Source: Parahoeflea olei
Lineage (GTDB): Bacteria > Pseudomonadota > Alphaproteobacteria > Rhizobiales > Rhizobiaceae
DNA length: 64,000 nucleotides
Reading direction: 5' to 3'
Assembly (NCBI RefSeq): GCF_001703635.1
Contig: NZ_LQZT01000009.1
Span: 17,901-81,900 of the forward strand
In this document: piece after piece, positions 1 through 10,428 of the stretch
Layout of the letters: every line of letters starts with the position of its first letter
Position numbering within the stretch: the first letter of the stretch is position 1
The notes under the pieces: model-generated
Seen by the model: the letters and a program-made list of their open reading frames with translations, nothing else
Databases searched by the model: none
Told to the model about the DNA's origin: nothing
Program-made: the position numbers and the translations under genes

Positions 1-348
1 CTCTATCTCGCCTACCGGATCGCCACCGCGCCCGTGATGTCGAAGGCGGGCGCCGCCGACAAGGCGCCGTCCTTCACGAGCGGCTATGTGCTCGCGGTGG
101 CCAATCCGAAAGCCTTCGCCGCCATCGGCGCGGTCTATTCGGGCAGCGTGCTCGTCCCCGGCGACGTGGTGCTCGACGCGGCGATCAAGCTCGCCGCGCT
201 GACAGGTGTGATCATCGCCGTCAATTCCGCCTGGCTGGTGTTCGGCTCCGCGCTGTCATCGGTGCTGAGCGATCCCGCCAAGGGGCGCATCGCCAATGTG
301 GCATTCGCCCTGCTCCTGGTCGGATCGGTGGTGCTGGCGGTTCTCTGA
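1..348 (+). CDS. LysE/RhtB-family amino acid exporter, C-terminal part (partial)
   Basis: The frame is open from the first base and ends at a TGA at 346-348, so the start lies outside the window. The visible 115 residues begin with LYLAYRIATAP, typical of the middle of LysE/RhtB exporters, and continue with two or three hydrophobic helices separated by a short loop. The family exports amino acids or related metabolites across the inner membrane. The gene converges on the formate dehydrogenase operon, with a GC-rich hairpin at 361-377 between them. The substrate cannot be read from the fragment. Confidence 0.75.
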   Translation, partial: LYLAYRIATAPVMSKAGAADKAPSFTSGYVLAVANPKAFAAIGAVYSGSVLVPGDVVLDAAIKLAALTGVIIAVNSAWLVFGSALSSVLSDPAKGRIANVAFALLLVGSVVLAVL

Positions 349-360
349 AGCCGACCCGGT

Positions 361-377
361 CGCGCCGCTGTGGCGCG
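361..377. terminator. GC hairpin between convergent genes
   Basis: CGCGCC, a 5-base loop GCTGT and GGCGCG form a perfect 6-bp stem between the stop of the LysE-type gene and the stop of fdsD. There is no T-tract on either side, so it may be a weak bidirectional terminator or only an mRNA 3' end stabiliser. Confidence 0.4.
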
Positions 378-611
378 TCAGGAGGTGACGCCGGTCGAAA
401 CCGGCCGGTTGATCCTGTCGAGAGCCGCCACCACCATCGGCTTGAAGCCTTCGGTGCCCTGGTCGGTGATCTCGAACAGCTTCGCGCGCATGCGCGGATC
501 CCAGAACTTGTTGATGTGGTCTGCCACGCCCTCCACCTGCTCGTCCTCAGGCTGGGACGCGAAAAACGTGGCGATCTGGTTGGCCTGGTAGATCAGCTTG
601 TCAGGCGACAT
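378..611 (-). CDS. fdsD: formate dehydrogenase delta subunit FdsD
   Basis: A 77-residue protein beginning MSPDKLIYQANQIATFF, the usual opening of the small FdsD subunit (DUF/NAD-dependent formate dehydrogenase delta). FdsD is a small accessory component of the FdsABG complex needed for a fully active enzyme. It is the last gene of the fds operon; its ATG lies inside the end of fdhD (11-bp overlap), which implies translational coupling. The open frame continues upstream, but the start at 611 matches the family length. Confidence 0.85.
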   Translation of the reverse strand: MSPDKLIYQANQIATFFASQPEDEQVEGVADHINKFWDPRMRAKLFEITDQGTEGFKPMVVAALDRINRPVSTGVTS

Positions 612-1431
612 CGTGTTTCTGTCCTTCGATGATCCGGTCGGGCCGGGTGAAAATGTCAAAATCCGCGCCGCGGGCAATGCCGATGAGCGTCAGGCCTGCC
701 TGTTCGGCCGTGCGCACCGCGAGCGCCGTCGGCGCCGAGACCGAGACGAGCACGCCCGCGCCGGCGATCGCCGCCTTCTGCACCATGTCGACCGAGATGC
801 GGCTGGTGAGCACGACGACGCCCTCGGCCGCATCGAGGCGCGCGCGCGCCATGGCGCCGATCAGCTTGTCGAGCGCATTGTGGCGGCCGACATCCTCGCG
901 CACCAGCGCCATGCCCCTGCCCGGCCGGTAGAAGCCGGCGGCGTGCACCGCCCCCGTTTCCGCCCGCAGCACCTGATGCAGGGTGAGCGATTGCACCGCG
1001 TCGTGCACTTCGTCGGGGGCGAGCGTCAGCGCCACGTCCCGCCGCTGCGGCAGCGCGCGCAGCGCTTCCTCGATCGATTCGATGCCGCACAAGCCGCAGC
1101 CCACGGGGCCGGCCATCTTGCGCCGGCGCGCGGAAAACCGGGTCTGAAGCGCGGGATCGAGCTGGATCTGCACGTCAAAGCCTTGTTCCGCCTCGACGAT
1201 GTCGAGCGACATGACGTCCGTCGGCCTGTGCGCGATCGCCTCGGAGAGCGCAAAACCGATGCCGAAATCCTCGAGATCATTGGGCGTCGCCATCATCACC
1301 GCCTGGGTCGTGCCGCCGAAGCTGAGCGCCACCGGAACCTCTTCGGGCAGCGCCCGCATGCCCGGCGTGGCAATGCCGCCGCGGACCGCGATCCGCGATA
1401 TCGTGGCCTTGCTGGCTGCGGCCTCCACCAT
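601..1431 (-). CDS. fdhD: FdhD, sulfurtransferase for formate dehydrogenase maturation
   Basis: This 276-residue protein has the FdhD signature GCGLCG, carrying the cysteine that transfers sulfur to the molybdenum (bis-MGD) cofactor before it is inserted into FdsA. A second conserved patch, REDVGRHNALDKLIG, is also present. The ATG at 1431 is preceded by the strong Shine-Dalgarno GGAGGAGC; an upstream in-frame extension is Arg/Pro-rich and unlike the family. It sits between fdsA and fdsD, as in other fdsGBACD-type operons where it is the C gene. Confidence 0.92.
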   Translation of the reverse strand: MVEAAASKATISRIAVRGGIATPGMRALPEEVPVALSFGGTTQAVMMATPNDLEDFGIGFALSEAIAHRPTDVMSLDIVEAEQGFDVQIQLDPALQTRFSARRRKMAGPVGCGLCGIESIEEALRALPQRRDVALTLAPDEVHDAVQSLTLHQVLRAETGAVHAAGFYRPGRGMALVREDVGRHNALDKLIGAMARARLDAAEGVVVLTSRISVDMVQKAAIAGAGVLVSVSAPTALAVRTAEQAGLTLIGIARGADFDIFTRPDRIIEGQKHDVA

Positions 1432-1465
1432 GCTCGCTCCTCCTCTCGCGCCGGCGACGCGCCGG

Positions 1466-4351
1466 CTATTCGGCAGGCTCCAGCGCCTCTTCGGCCGCAA
1501 TCCGGCGCGATTGCGCCGCCTGGGCCTCATATTCCTCCTGCCAGACCGTCGGCCCGTTCGAGGGGCTGACCTGCACCGCCGTCACCTTGTATTCCGGGCA
1601 GTTGGTGGCCCAGTCGGTGAAATCGGTGGTGATTACATTGGCCTGCGTGCCGGGATGGTGGAACGTGGTGTAGACCACGCCCGGCGCCACCCGTTCGGTG
1701 ATCTTGGCGCGAAGCGCGGTCTCGCCCGAGCGGCTCGCGAGCTTGACCAGATCGCCATCGCGGATGCCGCGCTGCTCGGCGTCGTGCGGATGAATTTCCA
1801 GAAGATCCTCGGCATGCCAGGCGACGTTTTCGGTGCGCCGCGTCTGCGCGCCGACATTGTACTGGCTCAGAATCCGGCCGGTCGTGAGCAGCAGCGGGAA
1901 GCGCGGGCCGGTGCGTTCATCGGTCGCCACATATTCGGTGCGGATGAACTTGCCCCTGCCGCGCACGAAACCGTCGAGATGCATCACCGGCGTGCCCTCG
2001 GGCCGCGCCTCGTTGCAGGGCCACTGCACCGAGCCCTTTTCTTCCAAAAGCTTGTAGCTGACGCTGGCGAAGCTCGGCGTGGTCAGCGCGATCTCGTCCA
2101 TGATCTGGGACGGATGGTCGTAGGACCACCCAAGCCCCATGGCCTGGGCCAGCTTGAGCGTGACTTCCCAGTCCGAAAGCCCGTTCTTCGGCGTCATCAC
2201 CTTGCGCACCCGGTTGATGCGGCGCTCGGCATTGGTGAAGGTGCCGTCCTTTTCGAGGAAGGTCGAGCCGGGCAGGAACACATGGGCGCAATTGGCGGTC
2301 TCGTTCAGGAACAGGTCGTGCACCACCACGCATTCCATCGCTTCGAGCCCGGCCTTCACATGCTTGGTGTCGGGATCGGACTGCAAAATGTCCTCGCCCT
2401 GGATGTAGATGCCGCGGAAGCTGCCATCGACGGCGGCGTCGAGCATGTTGGGGATCCGCAAGCCCGGTTCCGGGTTCAGTTCCACGCCCCACAGTTTCTC
2501 GAACACGTCGCGCACGTCCGAGCCGGAAATATGCCGGTAGCCCGGCAGCTCGTGCGGGAACGAGCCCATGTCGCAGGCGCCCTGCACGTTGTTCTGGCCG
2601 CGCAGCGGGTTCACGCCGACCCCGGGCCGACCGATATTGCCGGTCGCCATCGCCAGATTGGCGATCGCCATCACCGTGGTCGAGCCCTGGCTGTGCTCGG
2701 TCACGCCAAGGCCGTAATAGATCGCGCCGTTGCCGCCGCGGGCATAAAGCCGGGCGGCGCCGCGCAGTTCGGAGGCCGGCACGCCGGTGAAGGCTTCGGT
2801 GGCTTCCGGCGAATTGGCGGGATCGGCCACGAAACTCGCCCAGTCTTCGAATTCCGACCAGTCGCAGCGTTCGCGGATGAAGGCCTCGTCGAACAGGTCT
2901 TCGGTCACGATCACATGGGCAAGCGCGGTCAGCACCGCGACATTGGTGCCGGGCTTGAGCGGAAGATGATGGCTCGCCTCGATATGGGCCGAGCGCACCA
3001 GATCGATGCGGCGCGGATCGATGACGATCAGCTTCGCGCCCTGCCTGAGCCGCTTCTTGAGCCGCGAGGCGAACACCGGATGGCCGTCGGTCGGGTTGGC
3101 GCCGATCAGGATCACCACATCGGTGTGCTCGACGGAATCGAAATCCTGCGTGCCCGCCGAGGTGCCGAAGGCCTTGCCGAGCCCGTAGCCGGTCGGCGAA
3201 TGGCAGACGCGGGCGCAGGTGTCGACATTGTTGTTGCCGAAACCGGCGCGCACCAGCTTCTGCACCAGGAAGGTTTCCTCATTGGTGCAGCGCGAGGAGG
3301 TGATGCCGCCGATCGCGCCCTTGCCATACTGGAACTGGAGGCGCCGGAATTCCTTGGCAACATGGGCGAAAGCCTCGTCCCAGCCGACTTCGCGCCAGGG
3401 ATCGGTGATCTTCTCGCGCACCATCGGATTCAAGATGCGGTCCTTGTGGGTGGCGTAGCCCCAGGCGAAACGCCCCTTGACGCAGGAATGGCCGCGATTG
3501 GCCTTGCCATCCTTCCACGGCACCATGCGGACGACTTCTTGCCCGCGCATTTCCGCCTTGAACGAGCAGCCGACGCCGCAATAGGCGCAGGTCGTGACCA
3601 CCGAATGTTCGGGCTGGCCGATCTCGATCACGGATTTCTCGGTGAGCGTCGCCGTCGGGCAGGCCTGCACGCAGGCGCCGCAGGAGACGCATTCGGAGGC
3701 AAGGAAACTCTCGTGCATGCCGGGCGAGACGCGGCTGTCAAACCCCCTGCCCTCGATGGTCAGCGCAAACGTGCCCTGCACCTCTTCGCAGGCGCGCACG
3801 CAGCGCGAGCAGACGATGCATTTGGACGGATCATAGGTGAAATAGGGGTTCGATTCGTCCTTGGGCAGGTAGCGCGGATTGGCTTCGCCGTTTTGCCGCG
3901 CCTTCACATGGTTGTCGCCGTCCTGGCCGTAACGCACCTCGCGCAGGCCGACCGCGCCCGCCATGTCCTGGAGTTCGCAGTCGCCATTGGCCGCACAGGT
4001 CAGGCAGTCGAGCGGATGGTCGGAAATATAGAGTTCCATCACCCCGCGGCGAATGTCCTTGAGCCGCCCGGTCTGGGTGTGCACCACCATGCCCTCGGCA
4101 ACCGGCGTGGTGCAGGACGAGGGCGTGCCGTTGCGCCCCTCGATCTCGACGAGGCAGAGCCGGCAGGAGCCGAAGGCATCGACCATGTCGGTGGCGCAGA
4201 GCTTTGGGATGGCGATGCCCGCTTCCATCGAGGCGCGCATGATCGAGGTGCCCTCGGGCACTTCCACGCTCGCGCCGTCGATCACCAGCCGGACGGTCTT
4301 CTCCGATGCCGAGGCAGGGGTGCCATAGTCGATTTCCTGGATCAGGGGCAT
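1466..4351 (-). CDS. fdsA: formate dehydrogenase catalytic subunit FdsA (molybdopterin)
   Basis: The 961-residue protein has an N-terminal [2Fe-2S] domain, a His/Cys-rich linker, two [4Fe-4S] ferredoxin motifs (CIVCSRCVRAC and CVSCGACVQAC), then the molybdopterin domains starting at TTCAYCGVGC. The catalytic Cys lies in VDTCARVCHSPTGYGLG, the same context as in cytosolic NAD-dependent formate dehydrogenases. It oxidises formate to CO2 and passes electrons to FdsB. Length is very close to characterised FdsA proteins. Start at 4351 is preceded by GGAGA; no Tat signal is present, so the enzyme is cytoplasmic. Confidence 0.95.
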   Translation of the reverse strand: MPLIQEIDYGTPASASEKTVRLVIDGASVEVPEGTSIMRASMEAGIAIPKLCATDMVDAFGSCRLCLVEIEGRNGTPSSCTTPVAEGMVVHTQTGRLKDIRRGVMELYISDHPLDCLTCAANGDCELQDMAGAVGLREVRYGQDGDNHVKARQNGEANPRYLPKDESNPYFTYDPSKCIVCSRCVRACEEVQGTFALTIEGRGFDSRVSPGMHESFLASECVSCGACVQACPTATLTEKSVIEIGQPEHSVVTTCAYCGVGCSFKAEMRGQEVVRMVPWKDGKANRGHSCVKGRFAWGYATHKDRILNPMVREKITDPWREVGWDEAFAHVAKEFRRLQFQYGKGAIGGITSSRCTNEETFLVQKLVRAGFGNNNVDTCARVCHSPTGYGLGKAFGTSAGTQDFDSVEHTDVVILIGANPTDGHPVFASRLKKRLRQGAKLIVIDPRRIDLVRSAHIEASHHLPLKPGTNVAVLTALAHVIVTEDLFDEAFIRERCDWSEFEDWASFVADPANSPEATEAFTGVPASELRGAARLYARGGNGAIYYGLGVTEHSQGSTTVMAIANLAMATGNIGRPGVGVNPLRGQNNVQGACDMGSFPHELPGYRHISGSDVRDVFEKLWGVELNPEPGLRIPNMLDAAVDGSFRGIYIQGEDILQSDPDTKHVKAGLEAMECVVVHDLFLNETANCAHVFLPGSTFLEKDGTFTNAERRINRVRKVMTPKNGLSDWEVTLKLAQAMGLGWSYDHPSQIMDEIALTTPSFASVSYKLLEEKGSVQWPCNEARPEGTPVMHLDGFVRGRGKFIRTEYVATDERTGPRFPLLLTTGRILSQYNVGAQTRRTENVAWHAEDLLEIHPHDAEQRGIRDGDLVKLASRSGETALRAKITERVAPGVVYTTFHHPGTQANVITTDFTDWATNCPEYKVTAVQVSPSNGPTVWQEEYEAQAAQSRRIAAEEALEPAE

Positions 4352-4439
4352 GTCTGGTCTCCGGATGTCGCGTGGGGCATTGCGCAGCCCGCCCGCTTGG
4401 CGATCGCTGCGTCTGTCGTGGGCATTCCGGCGGCCGCAG

Positions 4440-5996
4440 TCATTCCGCGGCCTCCGCGGCCGGCGCCGGCGCAAAATCCTCGGGGAAATGCGTGAGCGCG
4501 CTCATCACCGGATAAGGCGTGAAGCCGCCAAGCGCGCAGAGCGAGCCGAATTTCATGGTGTTGCACAGATCGGCCACGAGATCCTTCTGCCTCTCGGGCT
4601 CAACGCCCGCGGCAATGCGGTCGATCACCTCGACGCCGCGGGTCGAGCCGATGCGGCAGGGCGTGCACTTGCCGCAGCTTTCGAGCGCGCAGAATTCAAA
4701 GGCGAAGCGGGCCTGCTTGAGCATGTCGGCGGTGTCGTCGAAGACGACGATCCCGGCATGGCCGATCAGCCCGCCCTTGGCCGTAAACGCCTCGTAGTCG
4801 AACGGGGTATCGAACATCGAGCGCGGGAAATAGGCGCCAAGCGGGCCGCCGACCTGCACCGCCTTGACCGGACGTCCGGTCAGGGTGCCGCCGCCGATCT
4901 CGTCGACCAGTTCGCCGAGCGTCATGCCGAAACCGGCTTCGAACAGCCCGCCATATTTCACGTTGCCGGCAATCTGCACCGGGATCGTGCCGCGCGACCG
5001 GCCCATGCCGAAATCGCGGTAGTAGTCCGCGCCCTTATCGAGCACGATCGGCACCGAGGCGAGCGTGATCAGGTTGTTGACCGCCGTCGGCCGGCCCAGA
5101 AATCCCTTGTGGGCGGGCAGCGGCGGCTTGGCGCGGACGATGCCGCGCCGGCCTTCGAGGCTTTCAAGCAGCGCGGTCTCCTCGCCGCAGACGTAGGCGC
5201 CCGCGCCCACGCGGATCTCCATGTCGAAGGCATGGCCTGAGCCCAGAACCGAGGCGCCGAGAATGCCCTGCTCCCGCGCGATCTCGATGGCGCGGCGCAT
5301 CACCAGGTTGGCGTGCGGATATTCGGACCGCGAATAGATATAGCCCTTGGTGGCGCCCACCGCAATGCCGGCGATCGCCATGCCCTCGACCAGCACGAAG
5401 GGGTCGCCCTCCATGATCATGCGGTCGGAGAAGGTGCCGGAATCGCCCTCGTCGGCGTTGCAGACGATGTATTTCTGGTCCGCTTCCGCTTCGAGCACCG
5501 TCTTCCACTTGATGCCGGTGGGAAAGCCCGCGCCGCCGCGCCCGCGCAGGCCCGATTGCGTGACCTGCGCGACGATATCCGCCGGTGCGGTGGCGACCGC
5601 CTTCTCAAGCCCCGCCAGCCCGCCATGGCGGCGATAGTCGTCAATCGACAGCGGATCGATCACGCCGCAGCGGGCGAAGGTAAGCCGGGTCTGGCGCTTG
5701 AGATAGGCGATCTCCTCGGTGAGGCCGTGGCAGAGCCGGTGCGCGCCGCCGTCGTGCAGACCCGCGTCGAGCAGGCTTTCGACATCGGAGGCCTTGACCG
5801 GACCGTAGGCGACCCTGCCCCTTTCCGTCTCGACCTCGACCAGCGGTTCGAGCCAGTAGAGCCCGCGCGACCCGTTGCGGACGATCTCGACATCGAGCCC
5901 GCGCGCTGCAATCGCATCGGCAAAGGCCGCGGCGACCTTGTCGGCGCCCACGGCAATGGCCCCGGAATCGCCGGGAATGTAGAGTTTCGCGCTCAT
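4440..5996 (-). CDS. fdsB: formate dehydrogenase beta subunit FdsB (NAD/FMN, NuoF-like)
   Basis: A 518-residue protein with an N-terminal thioredoxin-like ferredoxin segment and a NuoF-type flavoprotein: RGRGGAGFPTGIKW for FMN, NADEGDSGTFSDR for NAD(H), and the [4Fe-4S] motif ESCGKCTPCRIGSTRG near the C-terminus. It transfers electrons from FdsA to NAD+. The ATG overlaps the fdsG stop (ATGA at 5993-5996), so translation is coupled. About 88 bases separate it from fdsA. Confidence 0.95.
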   Translation of the reverse strand: MSAKLYIPGDSGAIAVGADKVAAAFADAIAARGLDVEIVRNGSRGLYWLEPLVEVETERGRVAYGPVKASDVESLLDAGLHDGGAHRLCHGLTEEIAYLKRQTRLTFARCGVIDPLSIDDYRRHGGLAGLEKAVATAPADIVAQVTQSGLRGRGGAGFPTGIKWKTVLEAEADQKYIVCNADEGDSGTFSDRMIMEGDPFVLVEGMAIAGIAVGATKGYIYSRSEYPHANLVMRRAIEIAREQGILGASVLGSGHAFDMEIRVGAGAYVCGEETALLESLEGRRGIVRAKPPLPAHKGFLGRPTAVNNLITLASVPIVLDKGADYYRDFGMGRSRGTIPVQIAGNVKYGGLFEAGFGMTLGELVDEIGGGTLTGRPVKAVQVGGPLGAYFPRSMFDTPFDYEAFTAKGGLIGHAGIVVFDDTADMLKQARFAFEFCALESCGKCTPCRIGSTRGVEVIDRIAAGVEPERQKDLVADLCNTMKFGSLCALGGFTPYPVMSALTHFPEDFAPAPAAEAAE

Positions 5997-6472
5997 GCCC
6001 GCACCGCCCTGGCAAGGTCGGCGACGGTCTCCTGGTCGATCCGGCCGATCAACTCGCCATCGAGCATGGCGGCGGGTGCGGTCGCGCACAGGCCGAGACA
6101 GTAGATCGGTTCGACCGTGACTGCGCCGTCGGCGCTGGTCTCGTGCCAATCGAGCCCGAGCAGGCCGAGAAGCCGGTCGGCCAGCGCGTCGCCGCCCATC
6201 GACTGGCAGGCTTCGGACCGGCACAGCCGGATCACATGCCGCCCCGCCGGCGCCTCGCGGAAATCATGATAGAAACTGACCACGCCGTGCACTTCGGCCC
6301 GCGACAGGTTGAGCTCCTGCGCGATGACCGGAAGCGAGGCCTGAGGCACATGGCCAAATTCGCTCTGGATGTCGTGCAGGATCGGCAGCAGCGGGCCTTC
6401 GAGCGGCTTCAGCCGGGCAACGATGGCTTGCGTGCGCGACGCGATGGCTGCGTCGTCTTGTCGTCTTTCCAT
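5993..6472 (-). CDS. fdsG: formate dehydrogenase gamma subunit FdsG (NuoE-like)
   Basis: This 159-residue [2Fe-2S] thioredoxin-fold protein corresponds to NuoE. The four cluster cysteines are visible as LCRSEAC and CLGLC. It is the first structural gene of the fds operon, with the good ribosome site GGGAGGAG ahead of the ATG at 6472. The 92-base gap upstream holds the end-of-regulator inverted repeat ATAG-N7-CTAT, a likely binding site for the adjacent LysR-type regulator. Confidence 0.95.
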   Translation of the reverse strand: MERRQDDAAIASRTQAIVARLKPLEGPLLPILHDIQSEFGHVPQASLPVIAQELNLSRAEVHGVVSFYHDFREAPAGRHVIRLCRSEACQSMGGDALADRLLGLLGLDWHETSADGAVTVEPIYCLGLCATAPAAMLDGELIGRIDQETVADLARAVRA

Positions 6473-6550
6473 GCGGAGCTCCTCCCGCCTATGTCAGATA
6501 AGACACTAGCCCGCCATTGGCGCCCGTGATCAAGGCCGGATTTCCGTGGT

Positions 6551-6571
6551 GCGATAGAAAAAATCTATCGC
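6551..6571. promoter_or_regulatory. inverted repeat GCGATAG-N7-CTATCGC, candidate LysR-type operator
   Basis: A perfect 7-bp inverted repeat with a 7-base A-rich spacer has the ATAG-N7-CTAT form of a LysR-type T-N11-A site. Its right arm overlaps the stop codon of the LysR gene (6565-6567), and it lies about 80 bases before the fdsG start. It could also act as a small hairpin at the 3' end of the regulator mRNA. Confidence 0.5.
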
Positions 6572-7461
6572 TGCGCGAGCGTCTTGGCATAGACGCGCGC
6601 TTCGTGCAGCAGCGCCGAGACCACAGGCGTATGCGGTTCGCGTGGTGCGGCAACCATTCCGACGATATGCGAGGCATCGGGTGCCACGATGGGAATGGCG
6701 CGCAGGTCGCCCGCAAGCCCGGGCGTGCCGGCGAGATTGCCGGGCATGATCGAGGCCCATTTGCCCGTGCGCACATGGGAAAACAGCACCACCATCGAGT
6801 TCGATTCGAGCGTCGGCCTGGCATTCGCCCCGGCATCGCGCAGATGCTGGTCGATGATCCGGCGGTTCTGCATGTTCGGCGTCAGCAGGCACAGCGGCAG
6901 CGACGCGACCTCCGCCCAGGTCACCGTCTCCTTGTCGGCCATCGGCTGGCCCGGCGAGGTGATCAGCTGGTAGCGTTCGGCATAGAGCGGCACACTGGCG
7001 ACCCGGCCCGTGGGTTCGTTCTCGAGATAGGTGATGCCGGCGTCGATCTCGAAATTCTCGAGCTTGGAGAGCACTTCGTAGCTGGTGCAGGACAGGATCG
7101 ACAGCGTGACATCCGGATGCTTTGCGGCAAAACCGGTGGTCAGCTCCGTCATCATCGACAGCGCCGTCGGCACCACGGCAAGACGCACATTGCCCGACAG
7201 GCCCCGGCGCGCCGCCTTCATTTCCTCGCGCATGGTGCGCGCGTCACCGACGATGCGGCGCGCCCATTCCAGCACGCGCTGCCCCTCCGGCGTCAGCCCC
7301 TGGAAGCGCGACCCGCGCTGCACCAGCACGACGCCCAACTGCTCCTCGAGCTGCTTGAGCGAAGCCGACAGCGTCGGCTGCGTCACCCCGCAAATATCCG
7401 CGGCCCGGCCGAAATGCCGTTCCCGCGCGAGCACAATGAAGAATTCGAGCTTGTCGATCAT
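6565..7461 (-). CDS. LysR-family regulator, probable formate dehydrogenase regulator
   Basis: A 298-residue LysR-type activator: winged helix-turn-helix in residues 1-60 (ADICGVTQPTLSASLKQLE) and a periplasmic-binding-like effector domain from about residue 90. It lies directly upstream of fdsG on the same strand, and the inverted repeat ATAG-N7-CTAT overlaps its stop codon. In other bacteria an equivalent LysR protein (FdsR) governs fds operons; the assignment here rests on position. Start at 7461 fits the HTH; an upstream extension is basic and not family-like. Confidence 0.85.
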   Translation of the reverse strand: MIDKLEFFIVLARERHFGRAADICGVTQPTLSASLKQLEEQLGVVLVQRGSRFQGLTPEGQRVLEWARRIVGDARTMREEMKAARRGLSGNVRLAVVPTALSMMTELTTGFAAKHPDVTLSILSCTSYEVLSKLENFEIDAGITYLENEPTGRVASVPLYAERYQLITSPGQPMADKETVTWAEVASLPLCLLTPNMQNRRIIDQHLRDAGANARPTLESNSMVVLFSHVRTGKWASIMPGNLAGTPGLAGDLRAIPIVAPDASHIVGMVAAPREPHTPVVSALLHEARVYAKTLAQR

Positions 7462-7553
7462 GGCGGGCAAACTCGCATGTTCGCCCCGCGGCGCGCAAGC
7501 AGCGCGCGCGACATCCCGCCGTCGCATCCCGGGACGATGATCCCGGTTTCAGA

Positions 7554-7889
7554 TCAGGCTGCGGCGCGGTCCCCGTCCTCGGTGCCGGGCGCCAGCGTGA
7601 CTTCCAGCCCGTCGAGTTCCTCGCTCATCAGAATCTGGCAGGACAGCCGCGACGTGTCGCGCACGTCGAAGGCCTGGTCGAGCATGTCCTCTTCCTCCGC
7701 CCCGATCGGGTGCAGCTTGGCGGCCCATTCCGGCGCGACATGGACATGGCAGGTGGCGCAGGCGCAGGCGCCGCCGCATTCGGCCTTGATGTTCAATCCC
7801 CAGTCGCGGATGACCTCCATCACCCGGAAGCCCTCGAGGGCTTCAAGCGTATGGCGTTTTCCGGACTGGTCGGTGACGTGAATATGCAT
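7554..7889 (-). CDS. [2Fe-2S] ferredoxin (adrenodoxin type)
   Basis: The 111-residue protein carries the plant/adrenodoxin-type cluster motif ECGGACACATC (C-x5-C-x2-C) with the fourth cysteine in LSCQ. It is an electron carrier. As the last gene of the cysG-cysI-DUF934 operon, 15 bases after the DUF934 gene, it is a good candidate for the electron donor to the sulfite reductase, since no flavoprotein subunit (CysJ) is present. That role is inferred from position only. Confidence 0.85.
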   Translation of the reverse strand: MHIHVTDQSGKRHTLEALEGFRVMEVIRDWGLNIKAECGGACACATCHVHVAPEWAAKLHPIGAEEEDMLDQAFDVRDTSRLSCQILMSEELDGLEVTLAPGTEDGDRAAA

Positions 7890-7904
7890 GATGAAAAGAT
7901 CCTG

Positions 7905-8387
7905 TCAGCCGGCGGCCCGGCGCCGCCAGCTGTACCCCGGACCGGCAGCCGCCTTGTCGACCGAGGGTTGATAGTGAAGATCGATGCCCGGCAGGCGGCG
8001 GTCCCTGAGCCGTGCCACGGTCGGCGCGTGCGACACGGCGAAACTGTCGAACCCGGTTCTGAGCATCAGCGGAATCTGGTCGATCAGCACCGCTCCGACC
8101 GCACGCAGTTCCCCGCCATAGCCGACACGCTGGCGCAGAAGCGCCGCCTGCGAGAAAGCCCTGCCGTCATTGAAGGCTGGAAAGCTCAGCGCCACGATCG
8201 CGATGCGGTCGAGGATCGGCGCCAGGTCCCTGACGTCGTCGTCGGGCGCGAGCTGCACGCCGAGCGGCGTGTTGTCCAGGGCATGGTCAAGCGCCTCGGC
8301 AAGAGACACCAGCCCGGCTCCCTCCCCGTCGGCGGCGGTCCAGGGATCGTTCTCGACAATCCCGTCTTGGGTCCAGATGACAGTCAT
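7905..8387 (-). CDS. DUF934 protein linked to sulfite reductase
   Basis: A 160-residue protein of the DUF934 family, recognised by FDSFAVSHAPT and the segment FPAFNDGRAFSQAALLRQR. Members lie next to cysI-type reductases in alpha- and betaproteobacteria and are thought to support sulfite reduction; the biochemical role is not established. It follows cysI by 24 bases and precedes the ferredoxin. In many relatives cysH lies beside this gene; none is present here. Confidence 0.85.
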   Translation of the reverse strand: MTVIWTQDGIVENDPWTAADGEGAGLVSLAEALDHALDNTPLGVQLAPDDDVRDLAPILDRIAIVALSFPAFNDGRAFSQAALLRQRVGYGGELRAVGAVLIDQIPLMLRTGFDSFAVSHAPTVARLRDRRLPGIDLHYQPSVDKAAAGPGYSWRRRAAG

Positions 8388-8411
8388 TGAAGTCCTCTCC
8401 GGGGATTTGTC

Positions 8412-10085
<1,674 letters not shown>

Positions 10086-10094
10086 GGGAAATCC

Positions 10095-10418
10095 TTATGC
10101 GGCCTGTGCGGGCCGACCGGCCTGAGCCGGCGCGTAGTCGATGGTCGGGCCTGCGGCGCGAATGCGCTCGCGCAGCCGGTAGGGGCGCGGGCCGGCCGGG
10201 GTTTCCTCGATGTCGATCACATTGACATCGACCACCCGGTTGTCGGCAAGCGCCTGGGCGCCGGCGGCTTCGAGTGCCGCCACGGCATCCTCGTGGCGGG
10301 CGAGCAGCGCATCCTTCAGCGAGGCGGTCCACTCGCCATTGGCGCCGAGCCAGACCGCGATGCCGTCGCTCAGACGGTTTGCGGTGAGAACCTTTGTCTT
10401 GGTCGGGGCAGTCTTCAT
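10095..10418 (-). CDS. DUF2849 protein of the sulfite reductase operon
   Basis: A 107-residue protein of the DUF2849 family, which is found almost only between cysG and cysI in alphaproteobacteria. The N-terminal part (VLTANRLSDGIAVWLG) is the conserved core. No catalytic motif is visible. It starts 10 bases after cysG and ends 9 bases before cysI, so it is certainly cotranscribed. Function unknown; a role in siroheme transfer or reductase assembly is only a guess. Confidence 0.85.
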   Translation of the reverse strand: MKTAPTKTKVLTANRLSDGIAVWLGANGEWTASLKDALLARHEDAVAALEAAGAQALADNRVVDVNVIDIEETPAGPRPYRLRERIRAAGPTIDYAPAQAGRPAQAA

Positions 10419-10428
10419 GATGGCCTCC

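Noticed and set aside
1199..4495. Very long open frame on the strand opposite fdsA (over 1000 codons)
   Set aside because: High GC lets antisense frames stay open. Its translation is His/Arg-rich with no family features, while the opposite strand encodes a full FdsA.
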